DNA of 8,583 bases, taken from the NCBI GenBank assembly GCA_015487255.1, contig WFQA01000038.1, positions 1 through 8,583 of the forward strand, read 5' to 3'. Positions 1-6,422 of the stretch are shown here, in pieces (the stretch's first letter is position 1; each line of letters opens with the position of its first letter). This DNA comes from Paracoccaceae bacterium. GTDB taxonomy: Bacteria > Pseudomonadota > Alphaproteobacteria > Rhodobacterales > Rhodobacteraceae. Under the pieces are notes generated by a model that made no database searches, was not told the DNA's origin, and worked only from the letters and a program-made list of their open reading frames with translations. Made by a program: the position numbers and the translations under genes.

Positions 1-466
1 CGATAATGTAGGTGCCGTCAATAAACACAATCGGTTTGTTTGTGACCCAGTCGCGCGCTTTGATATAAGCCTGAAAGGCACTGCGCAACTGTGCAAAACT
101 GTCGATCAGATCGATCAGGCGCCGATGCTGCCAGTGAAACGCCGAAACGCACTGGTCAAACGGGTTCCGCACGGTGGTGATTTTGGTGTAGCTGTTGAAA
201 CGCATCTCGCCGAGATCCCGCCGTATATGGGCCGCCGACTTGTGGTTGCACCATGTGCCACGCTCAAGCGCCGGTTGCGGCGGCAGGGTGCAGGGCAGTA
301 ACCGGCTGCCGACAATGCCGGTTTTTGAGATCACCGTCGCGACCTGTTCCTGCACCTCATGGCCTTTTGGCGCACAGGCCGGCTCCAAAGCCATTTCAAC
401 CGAGGTGCCAGCGGTTTTACCGGTTTTCAAAAAGATGAACCTATAAAGGTTGCTCACCAATACCAT
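1..466 (-). CDS. Sulfotransferase-like protein, N-terminal part (runs off left edge)
   Basis: The reading frame is open from an ATG at 466 to the window edge (155 codons seen). Residues 14-22 read KTGKTAGTS, matching the 5'-phosphosulfate (PAPS) binding loop of sulfotransferases in the form FIFLKT.KTAGTS. Residues 98-111 read TVRNPFDQCVSAFH, matching the family's 3'-phosphate segment (Arg100 and Ser108, as in RNP.....S). Between them, HKSAAHIRRDLG (77-88) resembles the usual H.sA..i+..lg stretch. Known for the family: transfer of a sulfuryl group from PAPS to a hydroxyl or amine, often on carbohydrate; the acceptor cannot be read here. The start codon overlaps the upstream DUF805 stop by one base (TGATG), so translation is probably coupled. 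A GTG three bases upstream (469) is an alternative start. No signal peptide is seen. The C-terminal half is missing, so activity cannot be judged. Confidence 0.75.
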   Translation of the reverse strand, partial: MVLVSNLYRFIFLKTGKTAGTSVEMALEPACAPKGHEVQEQVATVISKTGIVGSRLLPCTLPPQPALERGTWCNHKSAAHIRRDLGEMRFNSYTKITTVRNPFDQCVSAFHWQHRRLIDLIDSFAQLRSAFQAYIKARDWVTNKPIVFIDGTYII

Positions 467-987
467 CACGCCATCTCTGGGGGTTTTGGGCCATATTTAT
501 TGGCCTCGGATTGTGAGGGCAGAGACATGATTATAGCAAAACCGCCGATTAAAAATATTAGCATCATCAGCGGAGCAAAGCCAAAACCCCAGGCGATTTC
601 GCCAAAGCATTTGGTGGCATCGGTCTCGCGGCAAAGGCGGATATCCTCCGCGACCATAAACATCATACGAACGAAGTAAAACACCAGCACAGCCCAGATC
701 AGTATGAGCCAGCCGGGCCAGCAAATATCATGCAAGCGCCGCCATGAAACCGAGAAAAACGGGATGGCAAGCAAAAGGCAGGTGAGGGCAAACAGGGCAG
801 AAACCGAGATGCCGCCGATTTGGACAATGGCAACCTGAGACAGGCCGCTGGCTTGAAACAGCAAAACAATAGCCACCTCAGCCACGGCCAGCGCCACGAT
901 CAGCCACCAAAGCTCAGATGGGGTGGACCGCCCGGAAAAACTGGCATATTTGCGAAGGCCGGTTTTGATGGAGTCTACGGGTTTCAT
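466..987 (-). CDS. DUF805 family inner-membrane protein
   Basis: A 173-residue protein with the DUF805 hallmarks: an N-terminal FSGRSTPSELWW motif (17-28), the central RRLHDICWPGWL motif (83-94) and a C-terminal NKYGP motif (163-167). About four hydrophobic segments are visible, near 27-45, 58-78, 92-112 and 133-155. The stretch between segments three and four is long and holds two cysteines (119 and 127), possibly a disulfide if periplasmic. The family's function is unknown; members are small integral membrane proteins. The ATG lies one base after the sucD stop (TGA-T-ATG), with a weak AGG upstream, and the stop overlaps the next gene's start, so it appears translationally tied into the suc operon. 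Family assignment is secure; a role in the TCA context is not implied by the sequence. Confidence 0.85.
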   Translation of the reverse strand: MKPVDSIKTGLRKYASFSGRSTPSELWWLIVALAVAEVAIVLLFQASGLSQVAIVQIGGISVSALFALTCLLLAIPFFSVSWRRLHDICWPGWLILIWAVLVFYFVRMMFMVAEDIRLCRETDATKCFGEIAWGFGFAPLMMLIFLIGGFAIIMSLPSQSEANKYGPKPPEMA

Positions 988-988
988 A

Positions 989-1870
989 TCAACCTATCGC
1001 TTTCAAGACAGCTTCGCCCAGCCCGGCGGGGCTTTCGGCCACCACAAAACCGGCGGATTTCATCGCTTCTATCTTGTCTTCCGCGCCACCTTTGCCGCCG
1101 GCCACGATCGCCCCCGCATGGCCCATGCGCCGGCCCGGAGGCGCGGTGCGCCCGGCAATAAAACCGGCAATCGGCTTGGCAATGCCCTTTTTGGCCATAT
1201 CCTTGATAAACTGCGCCGCGTCTTCCTCGGCTGACCCGCCGATTTCACCGATCATGATGATCGACTGGGTCTCATCATCATTAAGCAGCAACTCGAGCGC
1301 GTCGATATGTTCCATGCCCTTGATCGGGTCGCCACCAATGCCGATACAGGTGCTCTGGCCCAGCCCCGCATCGGTGGTTTGCTTCACCGCTTCATAAGTG
1401 AGTGTGCCCGAGCGGGAGATAACCCCGACAGAGCCGCGCTTGTGGATGTGGCCGGGCATGATGCCGATCTTGCAGGCGTCCGGCGTGATCACGCCCGGGC
1501 AGTTTGGCCCGATCAGGGTGGATTTCGAGCCTTCCAGCGCCCGCTTCACCTTCATCATATCCAGCACCGGAATGCCCTCGGTAATGGCGACGATCAGCTC
1601 CATCTCCGCATCAATCGCCTCCAGAATGGCATCGGCGGCAAAAGGCGGCGGCACGTAGATCGCGGTGGCGTTGGCCTGGGTTGTGTGGCGCGCCTCGGCC
1701 ACGGTGTTGAAGATCGGCAGGCCGATATGGCTCTGCCCGCCTTTGCCCGGGGTCACCCCGCCAACCATTTTGGTGCCATAGGCAATGGCCTGCTCGGAGT
1801 GGAAAGTGCCCTGCGAGCCGGTAAGGCCCTGGCAGATAACGCGGGTGTTTTCATTAACTAGAACGGCCAT
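989..1870 (-). CDS. sucD: Succinyl-CoA synthetase (ADP-forming) alpha subunit
   Basis: A 293-residue protein of normal length for SucD. It catalyses, with SucC, succinyl-CoA + ADP (or GDP) + Pi to succinate + NTP + CoA in the cytoplasmic TCA cycle. Visible marks are the CoA-binding Rossmann start VICQGLTGSQGTFH (11-24), GPNCPGVI (121-128), GEIGGSAEEDAA (208-219) and the phosphohistidine loop GHAGAI with the catalytic His at 251. I chose the ATG at 1870 rather than one 29 codons upstream: the mature sequence begins MAVLVNENTRVICQ as in the family, and an AAGGA sits 6 nt before it (1881-1877). Unlike the usual arrangement, sucD does not directly follow sucC; two small genes lie between. Downstream it is followed by a DUF805 gene after one base, and sucA is not in the window. 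Confidence 0.97.
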   Translation of the reverse strand: MAVLVNENTRVICQGLTGSQGTFHSEQAIAYGTKMVGGVTPGKGGQSHIGLPIFNTVAEARHTTQANATAIYVPPPFAADAILEAIDAEMELIVAITEGIPVLDMMKVKRALEGSKSTLIGPNCPGVITPDACKIGIMPGHIHKRGSVGVISRSGTLTYEAVKQTTDAGLGQSTCIGIGGDPIKGMEHIDALELLLNDDETQSIIMIGEIGGSAEEDAAQFIKDMAKKGIAKPIAGFIAGRTAPPGRRMGHAGAIVAGGKGGAEDKIEAMKSAGFVVAESPAGLGEAVLKAIG

Positions 1871-1886
1871 TTGGTTTCCTTCGGGA

Positions 1887-2228
1887 TTACTTTTTTGAGA
1901 TGACAAGCCACCGCATGATAAAGACAAGCGCTGAACTGATGATGAAGAACACAGCAATCATGGCGCCCAGGGCGCCGACAACCGGGTCGTAGAGATAGAC
2001 ACTTTTTGCAACAACAAGGTTACCCGCATCAATGAGGGGCCGAAAAGCGATATAGAGTGGGAAGAATGTGATCACGCCAGCTATGGCCCAGGAGACAAGC
2101 CTGCGGTTTTCAACAGAGACAAACTGGTTGACCAGCATGAATATGAACCAGGCCACAACCACAACCATAAGCACAGCCCCAAGGAAATATCCCTGGATAT
2201 CATTCAGATCAGCCAATAACTGGTCCAT
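1887..2228 (-). CDS. Small three-helix membrane protein of unknown function
   Basis: A 113-residue protein not assignable to a named family by eye. Three strongly hydrophobic segments are visible near residues 14-34, 43-63 and 84-107, with charges suited to a membrane protein (ENRR at 40-43, a basic SKK tail). The N-terminal 12 residues are polar (MDQLLADLNDIQ). There is no signal peptide cleavage site or enzymatic motif. It lies in the suc operon between the lipoprotein gene (41-nt gap) and sucD (16-nt gap). An AAAGG sits rather far (about 12 nt) upstream of the ATG, so the ribosome-binding site is weak. The gene looks more AT-rich than sucD and sucC on either side, which may reflect hydrophobic codon content or later acquisition; I have not computed this. 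Confidence 0.75.
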   Translation of the reverse strand: MDQLLADLNDIQGYFLGAVLMVVVVAWFIFMLVNQFVSVENRRLVSWAIAGVITFFPLYIAFRPLIDAGNLVVAKSVYLYDPVVGALGAMIAVFFIISSALVFIMRWLVISKK

Positions 2229-2269
2229 TTCAGCGCCAGCCCTTTCTCAATATAATTTCATCCGGCGAT

Positions 2270-2815
2270 TTAGCTTTCCGGCACTTCGGGCGGTGTTTCA
2301 GATGGTGCTTCCGGGTGAGATTCGGTTTGCGGCAAGGCATCCGGGTCGGCTTGCACGGTGATCGAGAAAATATTGCGGTTGCGCGGTGGCGGTGAGTAAT
2401 TAACCAATATGCCTTGCACGACAGCCAAAACCTCGTTCAACTCGGCCTTGACCAGATCCGGGTCATCATCGGAATTAAAAATCATCGTGCAGCGCTTGTT
2501 GCCATCGCCACCCTGCAATGAAAAGCTGACATTGAGGTTGATATGCTGATAGCCCGATTCGGCGTTGATCGCGATTTCGGGCATCTGGTTGAGCACCTGG
2601 GCCGAGCGCTCGAATGTCGGGGCCTGATCAAGACAGACGGTCCTGAACAGCACCGCAGCCTCGGCCGCCGTTGCCGCCGGGCGTTCCATCATCGGCTCGA
2701 GCTGCACCTGCTTGACCGGGGCAGGTTCCGGCTCCGGCTCGACCTGCGTTACACAAGCCGCCAGAAATAAAGCACCACCGATGAACGTTAAGCCTTTCAG
2801 AGGAAACCGGGTCAT
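2270..2815 (-). CDS. Pro/Glu-rich predicted lipoprotein of unknown function
   Basis: A 181-residue protein. The first 21 residues form a lipoprotein signal: basic start (MTRFPLK), hydrophobic core, lipobox LAAC with Cys21 as the lipidated residue. A Pro/Glu-rich linker follows (26-34, EPEPEPAP), then a folded-looking domain of about residues 45-155 with two cysteines (61 and 109) that could form a disulfide, and a second Pro/Glu/Ser tail (161-181). I do not recognise the family. The likely location is the periplasmic face of the inner or outer membrane. Its ATG overlaps the sucC stop as ATGA, so translation is coupled to sucC, with a GCAGGG just upstream. Placing an envelope lipoprotein between the two subunits of a cytosolic enzyme is odd; it may be a passenger or set subunit expression ratio by position. 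Confidence 0.8.
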   Translation of the reverse strand: MTRFPLKGLTFIGGALFLAACVTQVEPEPEPAPVKQVQLEPMMERPAATAAEAAVLFRTVCLDQAPTFERSAQVLNQMPEIAINAESGYQHINLNVSFSLQGGDGNKRCTMIFNSDDDPDLVKAELNEVLAVVQGILVNYSPPPRNRNIFSITVQADPDALPQTESHPEAPSETPPEVPES

Positions 2816-4005
2816 CCCTGCACCGCCTTTACAATTTTACTGGCTGCATCGCCAAGGTCATCCGCCGCGATCACATCCACGTCGGAATTATTTAGAATCT
2901 CTTTGCCTTTTTCCACATTGGTGCCTTCAAGCCGCACCACAAGCGGCACTTTCAGGCCCACTTCCTTTACGGCCGCGATCACCCCTTCGGCGATCACATC
3001 ACAGCGCATGATACCACCAAAGATATTCACCAAAATCCCCTTCACGTTCGGGTCCGAGGTGATGATCTTGAACGCTTCGGTCACCTTTTCGGTGGTGGCC
3101 CCGCCGCCGACATCCAGAAAATTCGCCGGTGACGAGCCGTAAAGCTTGATGATATCCATCGTTGCCATCGCCAGCCCGGCGCCATTGACCATGCAGCCGA
3201 TCTCGCCATCGAGCGAAATGTAGTTCAGGTCAAATTTCGAGGCCGCCAGCTCCTTGGGGTCTTCCTCGGTCTCGTCGCGCAGCGCCAGAATTTCGGGCTG
3301 GCGATACATCGCGTTGCCGTCAAAACCCATTTTGGCATCGAGGCACACAAGGTCACCCCCGGTGGTGACGATCAGCGGGTTGATCTCCAGCATCTCGCAA
3401 TCGCGCTCGATGAACAATTTATAGAGCCTGTTGATCAGCGCCACACATTGCTTGACCGCCTTGCCCTCCAGCCCGAGCGCAAAGGCCACGCGGCGGCCAT
3501 GAAAGCCCGAAATGCCCGAAGCCGGGTCCACCGAAAAGCTCAGGATTTTTTCCGGACTCTCGGCGGCAACCTCTTCGATATCCATACCGCCCTCGGTGGA
3601 GCAGACAAAAGACACGCGAGAGGTGACCCGGTCCACCAGCAGCGCCAGATAAAGCTCGCGCTCGATGCTGGCCCCGTCTTCGATATAAACCCGGTTCACC
3701 ACCTTGCCCGCCGGGCCGGACTGGTGGGTGACCAGCGTGCGCCCCAGCATCTTTTGCGCCTCCTCAGCCGCTTCGGAAACCGATTTGGCAATCCGCACCC
3801 CGCCGGCCTCGCCCGCTTCCGGCTCCAAAAAATGCCCCTTGCCGCGCCCGCCGGCATGGATTTGCGCTTTCACCACCCAGATCGGGCCATCCAACTCGCC
3901 AGCGGCGGTTTTGGCGTCTTCGGCTTTCAGCACTGCCCGGCCCTCGGAGATTGGCGCGCCATATTCGCCCAAAAGCTTTTTGGCTTGATACTCGTGGATA
4001 TTCAT
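2812..4005 (-). CDS. sucC: Succinyl-CoA synthetase (ADP-forming) beta subunit
   Basis: A 397-residue protein, slightly longer than the 388 residues of the E. coli subunit. It begins MNIHEYQAKKLL as in the family. The ATP-grasp nucleotide site is visible: Lys46, GGRGKG (52-57), LEINPL (206-211) and DAK (223-225), with Asn209 and Asp223 corresponding to the Mg2+ ligands. The ligase domain has GCMVNGAGLAMATMD (270-284), FLDVGGGA (296-303) and NIFGGI..CD (327-336). With SucD it makes succinate and NTP from succinyl-CoA. The ATG at 4005 has an AAGGA 8 nt upstream (4018-4014). A 196-bp intergenic region with two conspicuous dyads precedes it, so it probably heads its own transcription unit. The TGA overlaps the lipoprotein start. 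Confidence 0.98.
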   Translation of the reverse strand: MNIHEYQAKKLLGEYGAPISEGRAVLKAEDAKTAAGELDGPIWVVKAQIHAGGRGKGHFLEPEAGEAGGVRIAKSVSEAAEEAQKMLGRTLVTHQSGPAGKVVNRVYIEDGASIERELYLALLVDRVTSRVSFVCSTEGGMDIEEVAAESPEKILSFSVDPASGISGFHGRRVAFALGLEGKAVKQCVALINRLYKLFIERDCEMLEINPLIVTTGGDLVCLDAKMGFDGNAMYRQPEILALRDETEEDPKELAASKFDLNYISLDGEIGCMVNGAGLAMATMDIIKLYGSSPANFLDVGGGATTEKVTEAFKIITSDPNVKGILVNIFGGIMRCDVIAEGVIAAVKEVGLKVPLVVRLEGTNVEKGKEILNNSDVDVIAADDLGDAASKIVKAVQG

Positions 4006-4018
4006 TCGCAGGGTCCTT

Positions 4019-4106
4019 TTTGCAGCGTTTTTCGGCTTATGCGCTTGATAGGGTAAATAAATAGTATGGTTAACCTGCCTTTGCCACGAAAAACCGGCGC
4101 TGCAAA
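4019..4106 (-). promoter_or_regulatory. Long bulged inverted repeat abutting the sucC ribosome-binding site
   Basis: On the plus strand, TTTGCAGCG+TTTTTCG (4019-4034) is complementary to CGAAAAA (4087-4093) plus CGCTGCAAA (4098-4106), interrupted only by a CCGG bulge (4094-4097). That is 16 base pairs around a 52-nt loop. In a minus-strand transcript the 3' arm ends at 4019, directly before the AAGGA (4018-4014) of sucC. It could be a structured mRNA leader controlling SD access, or two half-sites for a DNA-looping protein. There is no T-tract after the arm, so it is not a standard terminator. Confidence 0.55.
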
Positions 4107-4150
4107 GCCATTTTGTCGCGGGCGCGATAAATTAGCGGTGATTAGCCAGT

Positions 4151-4185
4151 TTTGTGATCACAGCAAAAAACCCTGTGATCACAAA
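4151..4185. promoter_or_regulatory. Twin TGTGATCACA palindromes, 21 bp apart (operator-like)
   Basis: The perfect 10-bp palindrome TGTGATCACA occurs at 4153-4162 and 4174-4183. The copies are 21 bp apart, two helical turns, placing dimers on the same DNA face. Together they form a 13-bp perfect inverted repeat, TTTGTGATCACAG / CTGTGATCACAAA, around the 9-nt spacer 4164-4172. Such symmetry suits a dimeric regulator; GT-N4-AC cores are used by several FadR-type GntR proteins, but the regulator is unknown. The element starts 16 bp after the stop of the upstream minus-strand gene, so it could also be an RNA hairpin at that gene's 3' end, though no T-run follows on the minus strand. Confidence 0.6.
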
Positions 4186-4201
4186 TTTTATATGTCTCGG
4201 T

Positions 4202-5389
4202 TCAGTTGAACAGCAAGGCAAAAAGCACAGCATCGCCCAAGAGCATGCGCTCAAACCGCCGCAGGTTCTGCGAAGATACGGTTGGCCCGCGCTCCAGATA
4301 GGGCAGCAACCCCGCGCCCTGCACCCAATCGACAATATCCACCACCGGCGGGTCCTCGAACAGCGCCTTGATATTCACCCCGCCAACCGGGGCAAGGCGC
4401 CAATAAGAGACCAGCAATTCGCCATTGAGCAGCTTTTCGCCATCCGCAAGGATCGCCTGCCAGGCTTCGGCCACCCCTTCGGGCATGGTAAAGCCCAGCG
4501 CGGCGGTCTGGCTGGCATTGGGAATCCACTCGCGCCGGTTATCGGTCTCGCCCGCCACACCGGCCCAGAAGATCTTGTTTTGCGCAATCATTGCCAGAAA
4601 ATGCCTCCGGGCGGCGCGGGTGTTTTCGGCCTTGGGCTGCTGGTTGAGCGCGCCGTAAACCATGGCAAACCGGTCTACCCAGTTGCCAGCCATGGCGTTA
4701 AATCGGCTGGTGGGGCGGTCACTGCCCATCAGGTCCATCATCTGCTGGTTGGTATCCAGAACCCTGGCGATTGCCTCGGTCGGGTCAAAGGCGATCACCA
4801 TTTCCGAAAGCCCGGATAGCAGGTGGGTATAAGCGGTGAGCCAGGCGACATCGGCGCTATCAAAGCGCACCAGCATGGGCGAGGCCCCCTGCGCCTGCAT
4901 TTCAAGCAGCTGTTGGCGGCTCATCATGGCGGCAAGGCCAAATTCAACCACCCCCTCGCCTGCATCGCGCTGCTGGTTCATGTTGATATCAAACCACAGC
5001 GCGGCCAGATCAATTTCCACCCCGACCTCACCCGAAACCGCATCAAGTGCGGCCTGGCTGACCGCCATATCATCGCGCAGGTTTTCAAACAGTTCGGTGA
5101 TCATTCCCGCTTCAAAAGGCCGGGCATTGGGGTTGGGCGGCACCGGCAGGCGCAACACCGGCAGATCAAAATCCTTGATCGCCATATTGCGCTGCCACCG
5201 AAATTGCAGGGTTTTCTCTATGCCACGCAAAAACCCAACCGCGCCAAGGGCGAATTGCTCGTTGGCGCTTGGTGCGGGCAGGGCCGAAAGCCGCATCTGC
5301 GCCGCGCTCAGGCTTTCATCGGGCAAAATCGGCTGGGCGGTGGCGATACTCGCGGAAAGGATAAATGTAAGGCTGGTAAAAATTCGCAT
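4202..5389 (-). CDS. Predicted secreted protein with an EF-hand-like loop, function unknown
   Basis: A 395-residue protein of no family I can name. The start is set at the ATG at 5389: a GGAG lies 7 nt upstream, and the N-terminus MRIFTSLTFILSASIATAQP is a clear Sec signal peptide with likely cleavage after ATA (18/19). The frame stays open upstream into mdh, but that part is a shadow. Residues 134-145 (DINMNQQRDAGE, preceded by LWF) resemble a Ca2+-binding EF-hand or dockerin-like loop, with Asp134, Asn136, Asn138 and Glu145 at ligand positions; the usual Gly at position 6 is Gln. The rest looks alpha-helical and soluble, with many Met and Gln, so a periplasmic protein is likely. There are no cysteines in the mature part and no catalytic motif recognised. 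It lies between mdh and sucC, 13 nt downstream of a terminator-like hairpin, so it probably depends on readthrough from mdh. Confidence 0.8.
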   Translation of the reverse strand: MRIFTSLTFILSASIATAQPILPDESLSAAQMRLSALPAPSANEQFALGAVGFLRGIEKTLQFRWQRNMAIKDFDLPVLRLPVPPNPNARPFEAGMITELFENLRDDMAVSQAALDAVSGEVGVEIDLAALWFDINMNQQRDAGEGVVEFGLAAMMSRQQLLEMQAQGASPMLVRFDSADVAWLTAYTHLLSGLSEMVIAFDPTEAIARVLDTNQQMMDLMGSDRPTSRFNAMAGNWVDRFAMVYGALNQQPKAENTRAARRHFLAMIAQNKIFWAGVAGETDNRREWIPNASQTAALGFTMPEGVAEAWQAILADGEKLLNGELLVSYWRLAPVGGVNIKALFEDPPVVDIVDWVQGAGLLPYLERGPTVSSQNLRRFERMLLGDAVLFALLFN

Positions 5390-5402
5390 TTGCTTGCTCC
5401 AT

Positions 5403-5434
5403 AAAAAAAGACGCATCCTGAAGGTGGACGCGCC
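5403..5434 (-). terminator. Rho-independent terminator or attenuator after mdh
   Basis: In the minus-strand sense, GGCGCGTCC (5434-5426) pairs with GGATGCGTC (5418-5410) over 9 positions, including two G-U pairs, around the 7-nt loop ACCTTCA. It is followed immediately by seven T (5409-5403). This is the form of an intrinsic terminator, 25 nt after the mdh stop. It ends 13 nt before the next gene's ATG, which leaves no room for a separate promoter between them. It therefore probably acts as a partial terminator reducing expression of the secreted protein relative to mdh. Confidence 0.75.
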
Positions 5435-5459
5435 TTTATGGTTTTTCAAGCTAAAAGTG

Positions 5460-6422
5460 TTATTCCAGCGAAGGATCAATGGCGATACAGGCGTCAACCA
5501 ACCCTTTGACCGCCGCGGCGGATTTATCAAACATCGCCTGCTCTTCGGCATTGAGCCTGATCTCGACAATCTTCTCCACCCCGCCCGCGCCGATAATGGT
5601 CGGCACGCCAACATAGGTGTCTTTCAGACCGTAGGCATCGGCCACATGCGCCGCGCAGGGCAACAGGCGCTTTTGGTCACCCAGATAAGCTTCGGCCATC
5701 TGGATGGCACTGGCCGCCGGGGCATAAAAGGCTGATCCGGTTTTCAGCAGGCCAACAATCTCCGCCCCGCCATCACGGGTGCGCTGGATGATGGCATCCA
5801 TTTTTTCCTGCGTGGTCCAGCCCATTTCGATCAGATCGGGCAGCGGAATGCCGGCCACGGTCGAATAGCGCGGCAGCGGCACCATGGTGTCGCCGTGGCC
5901 ACCAAGCACAAAGGCGGTGACGTCTTTTACCGATACCTCGAACTCATCGGCAAGAAAGTGGCGAAAACGGGCGCTGTCGAGAATGCCCGCCATGCCGCAA
6001 ACCTTGTTATGGGGCAGGCCGGAAAATTCGCGCAAGGCCCAGACCATGGCATCGAGCGGGTTGGTGATGCAGATCACAAACGCATCCGGCGCATGGGCGG
6101 CAATGCCCTCGCCCACCGATTTCATCACCTTGAGGTTAATGCCCAAGAGGTCATCACGGCTCATGCCCGGCTTGCGGGCCACACCGGCGGTGACTATACA
6201 CACATCCGCCCCGGCAATGGCCGAATAATCATTGGCCCCGCTCATCGCGGCGTCATAGCGGTCCACCGGGGCGCTCTCGGCGATATCAAGTGCCTTGCCT
6301 TGCGGAATGCCCTCGGCGATGTCGAAAAGCACGACATCCCCCAATTCCTTCATGGCGGCCAAATGTGCCAAAGTGCCGCCAATTTGTCCGGCCCCGATCA
6401 GGGCGATTTTTGCGCGTGCCAT
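5460..6422 (-). CDS. mdh: NAD-dependent malate dehydrogenase
   Basis: A 320-residue protein of the LDH-like malate dehydrogenase type found in alphaproteobacteria, normal in length. It interconverts malate + NAD+ and oxaloacetate + NADH in the cytoplasm. Visible marks: the dinucleotide loop GAGQIG (10-15), Asp34 at the end of the second strand (NAD rather than NADP), GVARKPGMSRDDLL (80-93) with Arg83, which distinguishes MDH from LDH, and Arg89, ITNPLDAM (119-126), LDSARF with Asp149 and Arg152, and GGHGDTM with catalytic His176. A strong AGGAGA (6435-6430) lies 7 nt before the ATG. It is divergent from mcl2, whose product yields malate, the substrate of this enzyme. A hairpin with a T-tract follows its stop. 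Confidence 0.98.
   Translation of the reverse strand: MARAKIALIGAGQIGGTLAHLAAMKELGDVVLFDIAEGIPQGKALDIAESAPVDRYDAAMSGANDYSAIAGADVCIVTAGVARKPGMSRDDLLGINLKVMKSVGEGIAAHAPDAFVICITNPLDAMVWALREFSGLPHNKVCGMAGILDSARFRHFLADEFEVSVKDVTAFVLGGHGDTMVPLPRYSTVAGIPLPDLIEMGWTTQEKMDAIIQRTRDGGAEIVGLLKTGSAFYAPAASAIQMAEAYLGDQKRLLPCAAHVADAYGLKDTYVGVPTIIGAGGVEKIVEIRLNAEEQAMFDKSAAAVKGLVDACIAIDPSLE

Larger units (their letters stand above)
4006..4201 (-). promoter_or_regulatory. Intergenic region upstream of sucC: probable promoter and leader
   Basis: This 196-bp gap is the largest on the minus strand and holds no credible gene. It contains the twin TGTGATCACA palindromes (4153-4183), a tandem ATTAGC at 4131 and 4141 (10-bp period), a GGTTAACC palindrome (4068-4075) and a long inverted repeat (4019-4106). 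A sigma-70 promoter cannot be picked with certainty. The best weak candidate on the minus strand is TTGCTG (4166-4161) with TAATCA (4144-4139) at 16-bp spacing, which would give a leader of roughly 120-130 nt covering the whole inverted repeat. That sucC is transcribed from here is inferred from gap size and structure. Confidence 0.45.

Noticed and set aside
1482..1495. GGCGTGATCACGCC palindrome in sucD and a GTGATCAC at 2068-2075, resembling the operator-like TGTGATCACA.
   Set aside because: Both fall in coding sequence where the amino acids Val-Ile-Thr with usual codons generate GTGATCAC; in sucD this is the conserved GVITP stretch. They lack the flanking T/A of the intergenic copies.
1307..1861. 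A 184-codon plus-strand frame opposite sucD, and a 202-codon one opposite sucC (3448-4056).
   Set aside because: Both mirror highly conserved sucD and sucC codons and are shadow frames; their translations are rich in His, Arg and Gly without family features.
1871..1957. Upstream extension of sucD by 29 codons to an ATG at 1957.
   Set aside because: The extension overlaps the end of the small membrane protein gene, is not SucD-like, and the AAGGA sits correctly before the ATG at 1870.
5390..5614. Upstream extension of the secreted protein by 75 codons into mdh.
   Set aside because: It would bury the signal peptide and translate through the terminator and mdh coding sequence; the GGAG-supported ATG at 5389 starts directly at the signal peptide.
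4836..5735. A 299-codon plus-strand frame across the secreted protein and the mdh 3' end.
   Set aside because: It is antisense to two real genes and runs through the terminator hairpin; composition is Ser/Arg-rich with no recognisable motif.
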